From CAZSDP01 sp964605665 (lineage in GTDB: Bacteria; Planctomycetota; UBA8108; UBA1146), in NCBI GenBank assembly GCA_964605665.1, contig CAZSDP010000023.1, forward strand, positions 10,694 through 74,693: a DNA stretch of 64,000 bases. Reading direction: 5' to 3'. The position numbers and the translations under genes are program-made. Below the pieces are notes generated by a model, which worked only from the letters and a program-made list of their open reading frames with translations, did no database searches and was not told the DNA's origin. Positions 19,841 through 28,654 of this stretch are shown here, one piece after another. Every line of letters begins with the position of its first letter. Within the stretch, counting starts at the first letter, position 1.

Positions 19841-21571
19841 CTAGTTCCTCTGATAGGTTTCGTTCGAGGAGGACTCGGTTCCTTCGAAGTCGTCCTTACC
19901 TTCACCCCGCGGTGTGGTTTCGTCCTCCGCACCAGAATCGGAACAGTTTTCTCGATCCCATTCCTCGAGTTTCGCGGAAGGTTCATCAACTCGATCGAAC
20001 TCAGCAAGCCCACTTGAGGAGTCGTCGGAGGACAGGAATTCCGACTCCGTCACTTGCTCCTCTTCCGAGGACCGACCTTCGAGAATCGTCAGGACCACCG
20101 ACATCGCTCCCGTTTCAATCTTTCCGAGACCTCGATCAGCAAATGCGCCGAGGATTCCGCGGGCGAGAAGACATGGGATTGCCAGATAGAGACCGCCCTG
20201 GGTGGTGATCAATGCGACCGAAATGCCACCCGCCATGAAGCGAGGATCGGACGTACCGAAAATCGTGACTTGATTGAAGGTCAAAATCATTCCGGTCACC
20301 GTCCCCAACAATCCCATCAAGGGCGCGACTGCGGCACAAAGAGCGATAAAGCTGAGTCTCGCAGTGAGCTGTGGTTGGACGTGGAGTAGTGCTTCCTGTA
20401 CGGCATCTTCCATCACCGCGCGATCGCGATTGTGATGGATCAATGCTGCCTGAAGAACACCACCGACCGGACCTCGAGTGTTCGTTGCATACTGAATCGC
20501 TTCTTCGACACGGTCATTCTCGATCAACTCAAGGGTCTTTCGCACCTTTTCATCGATCCCCCGCGTTTTACTGAAGAGAACCAGGGCACGCTCGATCACC
20601 ATCAGCAACGCCAAAGCAGCGACGATCGCAATCGGCCACATGAAGACGCCACCTTTTTCGAACCACTCCCCGATGGTGTCTCCGACATCGAGTGCGGCGA
20701 GCCCCGCTCCACCGGTCACGTCCACCGGGATAGCCCCACCTCCCGCAGGATTCCCGACCAGGGAAGCGATGTCACCCTGCTGCTCGGTCGTCAAACCGAC
20801 TGCTCGTCCTTCTGGCTTCTCCCCAAAACTGGTCGGCGAGATGACGAATCCACTCTCTAGCGGCGTGCTGTAGTAGCCACCCAACAAGCCGACACGCAGA
20901 ATCGTCCCCTCGCGAATGTCCCCACCACTGGCGGTCAATCTTAGATCGGTCTCGAACCGTGACGTCGTTTCTGCGCCGTCTAGAACTCGTGAGTAAAGAC
21001 CCAACAGCTGGTCGATTTCTCGTGAAGGATCTCGATCAACGCCATCCCCAGGATTCGCAATCGAGGCGATGGGGGCTAAAAACTCAGGGTCAGCCAAGGT
21101 GAAGGGAGAAACCTGGAATCGGTCTTTGAGATCAAATGCCTGCCGAGTGAGCTCCCCGAGCAATGACTGATACGCGATCTCTCGTTGTCCCAATTCTCGC
21201 TCCGCATTGACGCGCCTCTCATCGGTATCAAAGAGCTGATCCGCCAACGCCTCGAACTCGCTGAGGAGTTTCAACTCTTCCGCAGAGAGATCACTCAACG
21301 CAGCGGTGGTCTCGCTGATCTTCGAGTTGAGGGCTACTGCCTCCTCTTGCCACTGCAGTTCAAGTTCCGCGAGTTCGGCATGAATGCTCTCTATCGCCTT
21401 CTCAATTGCCGCATCACCGGGAGACTCCGGAGATTGAGGTGAGCTCGGCGACGGCCCCACTTCGAGATCGGGAGTTTGAATTCGATCTTGGGCGTGCAGG
21501 CAAGTCGGTCCCAAAATTAGGCAGAGAAAGAAGAGCCGGGGCAAAGACTGCATCGAACTCGAGAACTTCAC
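19841..21571 (-). CDS. Large ExbB-like protein with periplasmic N-terminal coiled coil (TtpC type), 576 aa
   Basis: Signal peptide (about 1-27, ending LHAQ), a long helical/coiled-coil region (about 50-150), a beta-containing middle domain (about 170-285) and a C-terminal MotA/TolQ/ExbB domain (about 290-500) with three spans and the motif PLMGLLGTVTGMILTFNQVT...GGISVALITTQGGLYLAIP. An acidic, Ser-rich tail follows. This matches TtpC of Vibrio TonB2 systems, which is required for energy transfer by TonB2. GTG 21571 is chosen because AAGGAGGG is well spaced before it and it overlaps the upstream stop as GTGA; ATG 21553 is an alternative. The acidic tail of about 70 residues is not something I recognise from the family. 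Confidence 0.88.
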   Translation of the reverse strand: MKFSSSMQSLPRLFFLCLILGPTCLHAQDRIQTPDLEVGPSPSSPQSPESPGDAAIEKAIESIHAELAELELQWQEEAVALNSKISETTAALSDLSAEELKLLSEFEALADQLFDTDERRVNAERELGQREIAYQSLLGELTRQAFDLKDRFQVSPFTLADPEFLAPIASIANPGDGVDRDPSREIDQLLGLYSRVLDGAETTSRFETDLRLTASGGDIREGTILRVGLLGGYYSTPLESGFVISPTSFGEKPEGRAVGLTTEQQGDIASLVGNPAGGGAIPVDVTGGAGLAALDVGDTIGEWFEKGGVFMWPIAIVAALALLMVIERALVLFSKTRGIDEKVRKTLELIENDRVEEAIQYATNTRGPVGGVLQAALIHHNRDRAVMEDAVQEALLHVQPQLTARLSFIALCAAVAPLMGLLGTVTGMILTFNQVTIFGTSDPRFMAGGISVALITTQGGLYLAIPCLLARGILGAFADRGLGKIETGAMSVVLTILEGRSSEEEQVTESEFLSSDDSSSGLAEFDRVDEPSAKLEEWDRENCSDSGAEDETTPRGEGKDDFEGTESSSNETYQRN

Positions 21572-22452
21572 TGAGACCCTCCTTCTTCCACCGGGAGCTT
21601 CGGAAGAAACAGGTCGACCAACTGGGGAGTGCGACGTCGGTTGAGAATATCAACGGTATGCAGATAGCCCTTCGCGGCCTCTGGTCGTCCCTCGACGGCA
21701 GAGAGGCCTGCCTCCAGAGATTCTCCCGCCCCAGAGAATCCGAGAAGAGTTCCATCTTCACTGGCGAAGATCACGCCGATCAAGCCGAGGTGAAAACCGC
21801 TCACCGCCTTCGGTCCATCCGGAGTCTCCACCTCTAGGACTGAGGACTCGATCAGGCGACCGAGCGCTTCTTGGTCTCGAAGTAATCGACCAGCGGTCGC
21901 CAGAGCCGAGGCTGCGTTCGTTCGCTGATCTCCGATCAAAGTGACAGCTTCCTCAATCGCGTGCACTCTTTCGGCAATCTTCCAAGGAATTCCTGACTCT
22001 ACACGTCTCTGAAGAGCAGACAGAAACCGCTCGATGCGGTCCTTCAGCTTCTGCTCCTTCTCGATAATTTGCTCTTCTTTGGAGTTTGCCTCAGTGATCT
22101 GAGCGGAGATCTCTTCGAGTTTGCTTTTCCGCTTGTCGATCTCACGCTGAATCGCGTGATTGCGACGTCTTCCAGCATTCAACTCCGCACGAAGCGCATC
22201 GAGTCGATCCTGCTGCTCACGACGTCGCTGAAGCGCTGCTTCAGACCGGCGTCGTAACTGCTCTTGTAGACGCATCAACTCCTGTGACTTTGTCTCAGCC
22301 TCAGAGTCGGAGCGCTTCACCGGAGAATCGGTCTGCCCATAGAGTTGAGCAGCAAAAAGTAGCGCCACCCCGATCGAACCGAGTAGGACGATGGGAGGCC
22401 ACGCCTGCTTGCGCTCGCATAACCTTCCGGTCAGTTGCTTGGGAAACCACAT
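21568..22452 (-). CDS. DUF3450-family periplasmic coiled-coil protein, 294 aa, first gene of TonB2-type operon
   Basis: A signal peptide or anchor (about 18-40, VLLGSIGVALLFAAQLYG) precedes a long coiled coil (about 50-150, rich in Glu/Arg/Lys heptads) and a C-terminal domain with VSGFHLGLIGVIFASEDGT and LLGFSG. DUF3450 proteins are encoded first in TonB2/TtpC operons of Vibrio and other Gram-negatives. ATG 22452 is preceded by GAGGAGG. The role is probably structural, linking the motor to the envelope, but no biochemical function is established that I can name. Confidence 0.85.
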   Translation of the reverse strand: MWFPKQLTGRLCERKQAWPPIVLLGSIGVALLFAAQLYGQTDSPVKRSDSEAETKSQELMRLQEQLRRRSEAALQRRREQQDRLDALRAELNAGRRRNHAIQREIDKRKSKLEEISAQITEANSKEEQIIEKEQKLKDRIERFLSALQRRVESGIPWKIAERVHAIEEAVTLIGDQRTNAASALATAGRLLRDQEALGRLIESSVLEVETPDGPKAVSGFHLGLIGVIFASEDGTLLGFSGAGESLEAGLSAVEGRPEAAKGYLHTVDILNRRRTPQLVDLFLPKLPVEEGGSQ

Positions 22453-23075
22453 GGTTTCCTCCTCTTATCTCGCACAGCGAGACACTTCGCCTCGGTCCGA
22501 ACTCACTCGGGTACGCGACCACTTTGTACTTGTCGCCAAATGGGCGATGTCATCGGTGATCTCGAGCGCGAACGACTCCTACGTATCTGGATCGCGCACG
22601 AAGACCAGAAGCTACGGTGGTGAGCTAAGGACTGACCCTCTCGCGTCGATTGCAAAGAGAGCAGCTGGAACTCCATTCCTCTCCCACCTGAGTCGATCGC
22701 ATTCATCGCAACCTACATCAGCTCAATTGGTAAATCGAAACCGCTCACTAGGGTCTCTTCACTCGGCGGATAGTCAAAGGGTCCAACGGAAGAAATCTCA
22801 CGAGAGACCGTTCGACGCCAATTTCGCCTTCGACCCTCGATGCTGAATTCTGGACAATATCGCCAATTCCAGCGGTCGATTCGCGGGTTTCCCTCTCGCA
22901 AGCGCAAAGCGAGCACTGCATGAAAACTGCAAGAAGAACCGTTCTCGTTCCTTCCATTCTCTTCAAATCCTCCTCAAGCTCAAAGATCGACCGAATACGA
23001 TCGGCCAAGAGTAAAGCCTGTACGATATTTACGAGCGGTCTCATCGCCCCCCTTGTAAAGCACCGGCTGATCGAG
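22453..23075. other. Upstream region of the TonB2-type operon, no supported gene
   Basis: About 620 bases between the operon start and the disrupted gene. A plus-strand frame at 22920-23618 is open, but it overlaps the better minus-strand candidate and has no family motif. The operon promoter should lie here; I do not see a clear consensus. Confidence 0.4.
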
Positions 23076-23587
23076 CTAGTCCCCCAACGTCAGCCTGCGA
23101 CGACACTTTCCCCAACTTCTGGAAATCGTGAAGTCGAGCTCGATCGGTGGCCGCTCATCATGATCAGGAGTTCCACCGGAGCCAACCGCACAGATCGGTT
23201 TACCGAGGGAATTGGCGAGAAACCCTGCACTGATCGCAGAGGTCGGGTCATCGTAGAAGAGGCTCAGGTTGACGGTACGGCTGCGAACCCCAGTGGCGAA
23301 TCCCAGTGGCGAATCCCACTGGCGACGTCGATGTGGCTGATCACCGTGGAGCCGTTGACCCCAATTCCACAACCTCGAACCGCCTCAACTCCGGTTGGCT
23401 CTCCTTCCAGAGCAACTCCTGCGATGCGATTCACCTCGTGCATCTCGGAATCTGGCTCAGAGACGCGCAGCCCTTCCTTGAGGAGACTCGTCTCTATCGC
23501 CACAGAGCGAGAAGAAGAGGGCGAGCGTTCACTTCCTGAGATCCTCTCAAAAGGGGAACAGGCCCCACTCGACCGCAGGGAGGCCAA
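23076..23587 (-). pseudogene. Probable frameshifted gene of unknown function
   Basis: Two minus-strand frames meet at a 13-bp tandem repeat (23285-23323). The upstream frame gives a segment with EVNRIAGVALEGEP and GCGIGVNGSTVISHIDVA. The downstream frame gives TVNLSLFYDDPTSAISAGF and LANSLGKPICAVGSGG. If two of the three repeat copies (26 bp) are removed, the frames join into one uninterrupted product (...SHIDVATGVRSRTVNLSLF...) ending at the TAG at 23076. I do not recognise a family. The true start is unclear; TTG 23587 is the furthest upstream codon before a stop. It may be a pseudogene, a phase-variable gene, or a sequencing or assembly error. Confidence 0.4.
23285..23323. repeat. 13-bp tandem repeat, three copies
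   Basis: The unit GAAYCCCASTGGC occurs three times in direct succession. A change of two copies shifts the minus-strand reading frame, which links the two halves of the disrupted gene. Confidence 0.8.
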
Positions 23588-23859
23588 TTTTTTGCCGGAG
23601 AATGCCCTTTATTTCTGAGCTGGAACTCGACTTCGCAGGTCATCGACGTCATCGTGGCCCCTTGTCTCCCAGCCACAGTCCTGCAATCGACGTCACACCG
23701 TCGCGGCTGGGAACCCACGTCAGCCCCCCGGGACGATCTCGGGTTTACGTGGTGATCGTAACGGTCCCGGGGCATCGAGTTTCTCCACATCACCCGCGCC
23801 GCAAGGCGCACCCTCAAGGAGTTGCAGGACTCTCCTCCCAGGATCGAAATGGCAACCGA

Positions 23860-26022
23860 GTGACAGATTTTTTTGACCTCTCTGCCGATCGGCAAGAGAA
23901 ACGACCGGGAACGCGACCCTCAAATCGCCGAGCAAACACAGCAGCTCCAGAAACTGAGTCTCCAGAAACTGAGTCTCTAGAAACTGGGTCTCCAGCAACT
24001 GGATCTCCAGAGTCTGAGTCTCCGGTCGCTGAGTCTCCGAAAAAAGCTCTCGAGGAGAACGCGACCAAGAAGCGCACCTCGAAGCGGCCGGCGCGACCGA
24101 ACTCTCGTCGCAAAGATTCCACTCCTCCTCCAGAGGAGCCCCCCACCCGATCCGACACCCCGAGTGAGGAGTTTCTCTCTCTCGGTATCGATCCGCAGAT
24201 CGCTCGAGCGGTCGCGCAGGAGGGATATTCCAAGCCCACTGAGATTCAAGCGCGTGCGATACCGGAAGCGATCAACGGAAAAGATCTTCTGGGCCTTGCC
24301 CAAACTGGGACCGGTAAAACGGCTGCATTCTCGATTCCAATTCTCCAGCGGCTCCACCAGAAGCAACGGAGAGGGAAGCGTTTTATCCGAGCGCTGATCC
24401 TGACCCCGACCCGGGAGTTAGCGATCCAAATTCAAGACAGCCTTCGCACCTACGGTCGACATCTGTCCCAGCGCTCCACCGTTATCCTCGGAGGAGTTTC
24501 CGCAGTTCCCCAGATCGCTGAACTCAAGAAGACCCCCGACATTTTGGTCGCCACGCCAGGACGGCTTCTCGACTTGATGCAGCAGGGCTACATCGCCATC
24601 GATCGGATCGAGACTTTCGTTCTCGACGAAGCGGATCGCATGCTCGACATGGGCTTCATCCATGACGTCAAGAAAGTCGTCGCGAAGCTCCCTGATTTGC
24701 GGCAAACGCTGTTCTTCTCGGCGACGATGCCGAAAGAAGTCGATCAACTCGCCCAACAGATCCTACAAAAACCGGTGCGAGTCGAGGTCGCACAGCGCAC
24801 GACCGTTCCACGCAAAATCGACCAAAGCGTGTTCATGGTCTCTCGTCTCGACAAAAGAAAGCTTCTGGCCCACCTGTTGAAGACGAAGAAGGGGACCAAG
24901 CGAGTCTTGATCTTTGCCAGGACGAAACGCCGCGCCGACACCGTCGTTCGCCATCTGAAAAAACTCGAAATCAACGTCGCTGCCATCCATTCGAACAAGA
25001 CTCAGGGAGCGCGACAGAATGCTCTCGGTGGATTCGCGAAGGGAAAGATACGAGTTCTCGTGGCCACCGACATCGTCGCCCGCGGAATTGACGTCGACGA
25101 CATCACCCATGTCATCAATTATGACTTACCTCATGAACCTGAGAGCTATGTACACCGAATCGGTCGTACCGCTCGAGCGGGTGCCCTCGGCGTTGCCTGG
25201 TCATTTTGCGATGGAGAAGAGCTCAAGAATCTCGAGCAAATCGAGAAGATCATGCAGCGCAAACTTGAAGTGAACGACGACCAACCGTTTCACACCACCG
25301 AGTTCGCTCCGCGAGCAGAACGTGAGCCAAGACGAGCGAACACAAACCCACGTGGCAAGCGCGGGCGACGAGACTCCGCCGGTACAGATCAATCTCGCGG
25401 CAAGAAACCAAAGCGACCTCGCCGTGGTGGAAGATCAAGTCGAAGAGATGACTCCCACCAAGAAGCGCACCGAGAAGCGCGACGACGCGACCGCCGCTCC
25501 TCTTCGGGGGAGAGAAGCCCCATCCAGTCGGAGTCGAGCCGCTCTCGATCGAAACCACAGAGGAGAGAGCCCACTCCTCGAGACGAGAATCGCAGATCGC
25601 GACGACCTGCCCGCGATGAGCAGTCGCAAACTCGAACTCCAAGAAGACAATCCGCCGGCTCTCGTACCCGGCCTCAACATCGAGAACCCTCTCGCGACTT
25701 CGACCTCGTCGACAACTTCGGAGACACCAGTCGCGTCTTTGGCAGCGGTCGTCGCGGCCCTTCCTCTTCGGCGGATTACGGCTCTCCCCGTCGTTCAGAA
25801 GATTCGGAACGGCGAAGGTCTTCCCAACGGCCCGCCGATCGGTCGGGTGGCCGGCGGCGAAGCGGCGGAGACGATGGGCGTGCGTCAGGAAATCAGCGTT
25901 CAGGCGATCGGCGTCGACGTTCTACCGGTGAGTCAGGTCACACCCCGATCGCTCAATCACGTTCGAGCGAATCGCGACGGGGAGGCTCGAAGAAGCGGAA
26001 TAGCAGGAGACGTCACCCCTGA
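23860..26022 (+). CDS. DEAD-box ATP-dependent RNA helicase with long basic RS/RG-rich tail, about 720 aa
   Basis: The core carries all family motifs: Q motif (FLSLGIDPQIARAVAQEGYS), motif I AQTGTGKTAA, Ia PTRELAIQ, Ib TPGRLLD, II VLDEADRMLDMGF, III FSATMP, IV VLIFARTKRRAD, V ATDIVARGIDV and VI HRIGRTARAG. This is closest in style to RhlE-type helicases. It is preceded by a low-complexity linker coded by 15-bp repeats and followed by a disordered tail of about 250 residues rich in Arg, Ser and Pro, probably RNA binding. The frame is open from ATG 23602, but the first 86 codons have an unusual His/Pro/Arg composition, so GTG 23860 (VTDFFDLSADRQ) is proposed as the start; its Shine-Dalgarno is weak. 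Likely role: RNA remodelling, ribosome assembly or decay. Confidence 0.9.
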   Translation: MTDFFDLSADRQEKRPGTRPSNRRANTAAPETESPETESLETGSPATGSPESESPVAESPKKALEENATKKRTSKRPARPNSRRKDSTPPPEEPPTRSDTPSEEFLSLGIDPQIARAVAQEGYSKPTEIQARAIPEAINGKDLLGLAQTGTGKTAAFSIPILQRLHQKQRRGKRFIRALILTPTRELAIQIQDSLRTYGRHLSQRSTVILGGVSAVPQIAELKKTPDILVATPGRLLDLMQQGYIAIDRIETFVLDEADRMLDMGFIHDVKKVVAKLPDLRQTLFFSATMPKEVDQLAQQILQKPVRVEVAQRTTVPRKIDQSVFMVSRLDKRKLLAHLLKTKKGTKRVLIFARTKRRADTVVRHLKKLEINVAAIHSNKTQGARQNALGGFAKGKIRVLVATDIVARGIDVDDITHVINYDLPHEPESYVHRIGRTARAGALGVAWSFCDGEELKNLEQIEKIMQRKLEVNDDQPFHTTEFAPRAEREPRRANTNPRGKRGRRDSAGTDQSRGKKPKRPRRGGRSSRRDDSHQEAHREARRRDRRSSSGERSPIQSESSRSRSKPQRREPTPRDENRRSRRPARDEQSQTRTPRRQSAGSRTRPQHREPSRDFDLVDNFGDTSRVFGSGRRGPSSSADYGSPRRSEDSERRRSSQRPADRSGGRRRSGGDDGRASGNQRSGDRRRRSTGESGHTPIAQSRSSESRRGGSKKRNSRRRHP
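23949..24038. repeat. 15-bp in-frame tandem repeat in helicase gene, six degenerate copies
   Basis: The unit GAAACTGAGTCTCCA is repeated six times with drift and codes for a degenerate ETESP-type linker before the helicase core. The unit length is a multiple of three, so copy-number changes keep the frame. Confidence 0.85.
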
Positions 26023-26155
26023 TCGATGTCCGCGGTTTTTCGCGGCCTGTCGAGTCGTAAAGTGGTGGGGCGCTCCGGCAGCTCGTTGATCGCACCCCTC
26101 TGAAGCACTACCGTAACCACAGATTTCTGTCACACGTTGAAGTCGTGGAGGTGGT

Positions 26156-28654
26156 GTGCGTCTGTTGGCTGACTCACTCTTGAAGACGGGTCATCGTCTT
26201 CCATTCCGATTGCTCACTTGCATTGGGGTCTGTTTCCCCATACTGGGAGCCCTCTCTGCACCGCTGAATTCGCCAAACTCTTCCACCGCACTGAATTCTA
26301 ATGCACTGAATCCCACCGCACTGAATCCCACCGCTGAATCACCCGCGGACGACTGGACCAGCTGGGAGAAATTCGCTGAGACTCACTGCCTTCGCTGTCA
26401 TGATGCAGAAACGGAAAAGGGAGCGGTCAACCTCACGGCGCTCCTCTCCTCCGCCCGCGAAGGAAAATTCGAAGCCGACCTCTTCGACTGGCGCTCCGTT
26501 CGCCAGCAGCTTCGCGATCGAACGATGCCACCCGCCAGAGATGCCGATGACGAAGCCATCACTCCACCGGACGAAGCAGAAGTCGACGCCGCGCTGCGCT
26601 GGCTCAATCGTGAACTCGCCACCGCCATCGCCGCACTACCTGAAGAAGCGGGAACGGTCACCGCACGTCGCTTAAATCGACGCGAGTTGATGCACTCGCT
26701 CCGCGACATCACCGGGCTCGAAGTTGACCTCGAACGCAGGTTGCCCCCAGACGACGTCGGGGATGGTTTCGATCACATCGGTGACGTGCTCGGTCTTCCT
26801 CCGATGTTCCTCGAAAAGTGGATCGCCATCGCAGAAGAAGTTGCTCGCGATGCGGTCATCGTCCCTGACGAAGCACGGGTTCCCGAGCGCACCTGGCGGG
26901 GCAGCGACCTCAACAGAACAGGGCGTGGTCAAGAAGTGGCTGGTGGCCAACTCCTCTGGTCGAATGGCGCCGTCTCCGTCCGGCATCGCTTCCCAAGAAC
27001 CGGAACCTATCGCCTCGCTTTCAAGGCGTATGGGGTCCAAGCTGGACCGGAAGTGGTCAAGCTCGCCCTGGAAGTCGGTCGTGAAGAAAAGCGAGTCTTT
27101 GAGGTTCCCGCAGTGCGCACCTCACCCCAGTCCTATGAACTAGAACTTTCGATTCCACGAGGACCTCGAAGGGTGGGGGTGCGCTTTCTCAACGACTATT
27201 TTCAACCGAACCACCCCGATCGCTCGCAACGCGATCGCAATGCCGCAATTTTGTCGATCACGATTCAGGGCCCGCTCGAAGGGCTCGAACCGACCGCTTT
27301 TCAAAGACAGTTTTGGGAAGAGGAACCACCGTCCTCTCAATGGCGCCGACATCTCGCCACAGCAATTCCCTCGCTCCTCCGCCAGATTTGGCGCCGTCCC
27401 GCCTCTCCAGAACAGGTGACGGAGATCCTCGATCTTGTCGGTCGAGCCACTCCGCCGGGGGCACCGGTCAGTGCGTATCTTCGCACCGCCCTCGTCGCCA
27501 GCCTAGCCTCCCCTCGGTTCCTGATCCGGATGGAGAACGATCCTGAAGAGCTCCGACCTGGCACGATTCGTAACTTGGACCGATTCGAGCGGGCGACTCG
27601 CCTCGCCTATTTCCTTTGGGGAACAACGCCCGATCTGGAGCTGCTGAGGCTCGCGGAAGAGGGTGAGCTCGACTCGGTCACCGGAGTTCGACGAACCGCG
27701 CAGCGAATGCTGAAAGATGAGAGAGCCAGTTCGATCTCCCAGGCTTTCGTTCCACAGTGGCTTCAGTTCTCTCATCTCTCGTCTCTGAGACCCGACCGAA
27801 AGTTGTTTCCAGCGGTCGGGCCGAAACTCCTCGAAGACTTCCAAAAGGAAACGATCGCCCTCTTCGAATATGTGCGCCGCGAAAACCGCTCCATTTGGGA
27901 GCTGATCGATGGTGACTACTCGTTTCTCAATGTCCGACTGGCGAATCACTACGGCCTCGAGGACCTCGAGGGCCTCTCTCCTCAGAGGCTCCGTCGCGTC
28001 ACGATCGACTCTCCCCGCGGAGGTGGACTTCTCTCCCAAGGAAGTCTCTTGACCGCGACTTCCTCGCCAACTCGAACGTCTCCCACTCTCCGCGGGAAGT
28101 GGCTTCTGGAAACTCTTCTCGATGCACCTCCACCGGCAGCCCCACCGGGTGCCGGGACATTGCCGGAAGCGGGTCAACCAGGGAGCGAGCTTTCCCTTCG
28201 TCAGCAATTGGAGAAGCACCGAGATGAACCGAGTTGTGCCAGCTGTCACGTCCGCATGGACGCTCTCGGTTTCGCCCTCGAAGAATTCGATGCCGTCGGG
28301 CGCTGGCGTCCGTCACTTTCAAGTGACCCTGTCGATGCACGCGGAGAACTGCCCGACGGTCGAGCGGTGGAGGGGATCGCCGATTTGAGGTCACTGTTGC
28401 GAGGAGATCGCGGCTTCTTGCGCGCACTCGCCAAGAACCTCTTCGTCTATGCCATCGGTCGTGGGGCCACAGAAGAAGACGAACCTGCTCTGGAGCGGTG
28501 CATCCAGAGGCTCTCCCAGGAACCGACGATCACCGCACTCGTCGACGAAATCGTCGGACTCGATGCCTTTCTTAGACGCCGAGTTCCCGAGCGGAGTTCC
28601 ACCCCCTTGCAGCAATCGCCACTCTCTCCTTTAGAGCAGAAGGAGCAACGATGA
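26156..28654 (+). CDS. DUF1587/DUF1592/DUF1588/DUF1585 family cytochrome-c-like secreted protein, 832 aa
   Basis: Signal peptide (about 1-35), a heme-type CLRCH motif (about 80, in FAETHCLRCHDAE), the DUF1587 region (RRLNRRELMHSLRDITGLEV, about 170-235), a carbohydrate-binding-like insert (about 255-370), DUF1592 (about 455-580), DUF1588 (about 625-735, ending in SCASCHVRMDALGFALEEFD with a second CxxCH) and DUF1585 (about 755-815). The order is typical of the large PSD/DUF1592 family abundant in Planctomycetota, thought to be extracytoplasmic redox proteins. GTG 26156 has GGAGG before it. The stop overlaps the DUF1552 start as ATGA, so the pair is coupled. The substrate is unknown. Confidence 0.92.
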   Translation: MRLLADSLLKTGHRLPFRLLTCIGVCFPILGALSAPLNSPNSSTALNSNALNPTALNPTAESPADDWTSWEKFAETHCLRCHDAETEKGAVNLTALLSSAREGKFEADLFDWRSVRQQLRDRTMPPARDADDEAITPPDEAEVDAALRWLNRELATAIAALPEEAGTVTARRLNRRELMHSLRDITGLEVDLERRLPPDDVGDGFDHIGDVLGLPPMFLEKWIAIAEEVARDAVIVPDEARVPERTWRGSDLNRTGRGQEVAGGQLLWSNGAVSVRHRFPRTGTYRLAFKAYGVQAGPEVVKLALEVGREEKRVFEVPAVRTSPQSYELELSIPRGPRRVGVRFLNDYFQPNHPDRSQRDRNAAILSITIQGPLEGLEPTAFQRQFWEEEPPSSQWRRHLATAIPSLLRQIWRRPASPEQVTEILDLVGRATPPGAPVSAYLRTALVASLASPRFLIRMENDPEELRPGTIRNLDRFERATRLAYFLWGTTPDLELLRLAEEGELDSVTGVRRTAQRMLKDERASSISQAFVPQWLQFSHLSSLRPDRKLFPAVGPKLLEDFQKETIALFEYVRRENRSIWELIDGDYSFLNVRLANHYGLEDLEGLSPQRLRRVTIDSPRGGGLLSQGSLLTATSSPTRTSPTLRGKWLLETLLDAPPPAAPPGAGTLPEAGQPGSELSLRQQLEKHRDEPSCASCHVRMDALGFALEEFDAVGRWRPSLSSDPVDARGELPDGRAVEGIADLRSLLRGDRGFLRALAKNLFVYAIGRGATEEDEPALERCIQRLSQEPTITALVDEIVGLDAFLRRRVPERSSTPLQQSPLSPLEQKEQR
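26291..26335. repeat. 15-bp in-frame tandem repeat, three copies
   Basis: The unit CTGAATCCCACCGCA, with a divergent first copy, is repeated in the region just after the signal peptide and codes for ALNxxA/ALNPTA repeats. Confidence 0.8.

Noticed and set aside
22920..23618. Plus-strand open frame of 232 codons
   Set aside because: No family motif or signal, and it is antisense to the more coding-like minus-strand frames that join at the 13-bp repeat.
25322..26089. Plus-strand frame of 255 codons over the helicase tail
   Set aside because: It is a different frame of the same repetitive Arg/Ser-coding stretch; the helicase frame is the conserved one.
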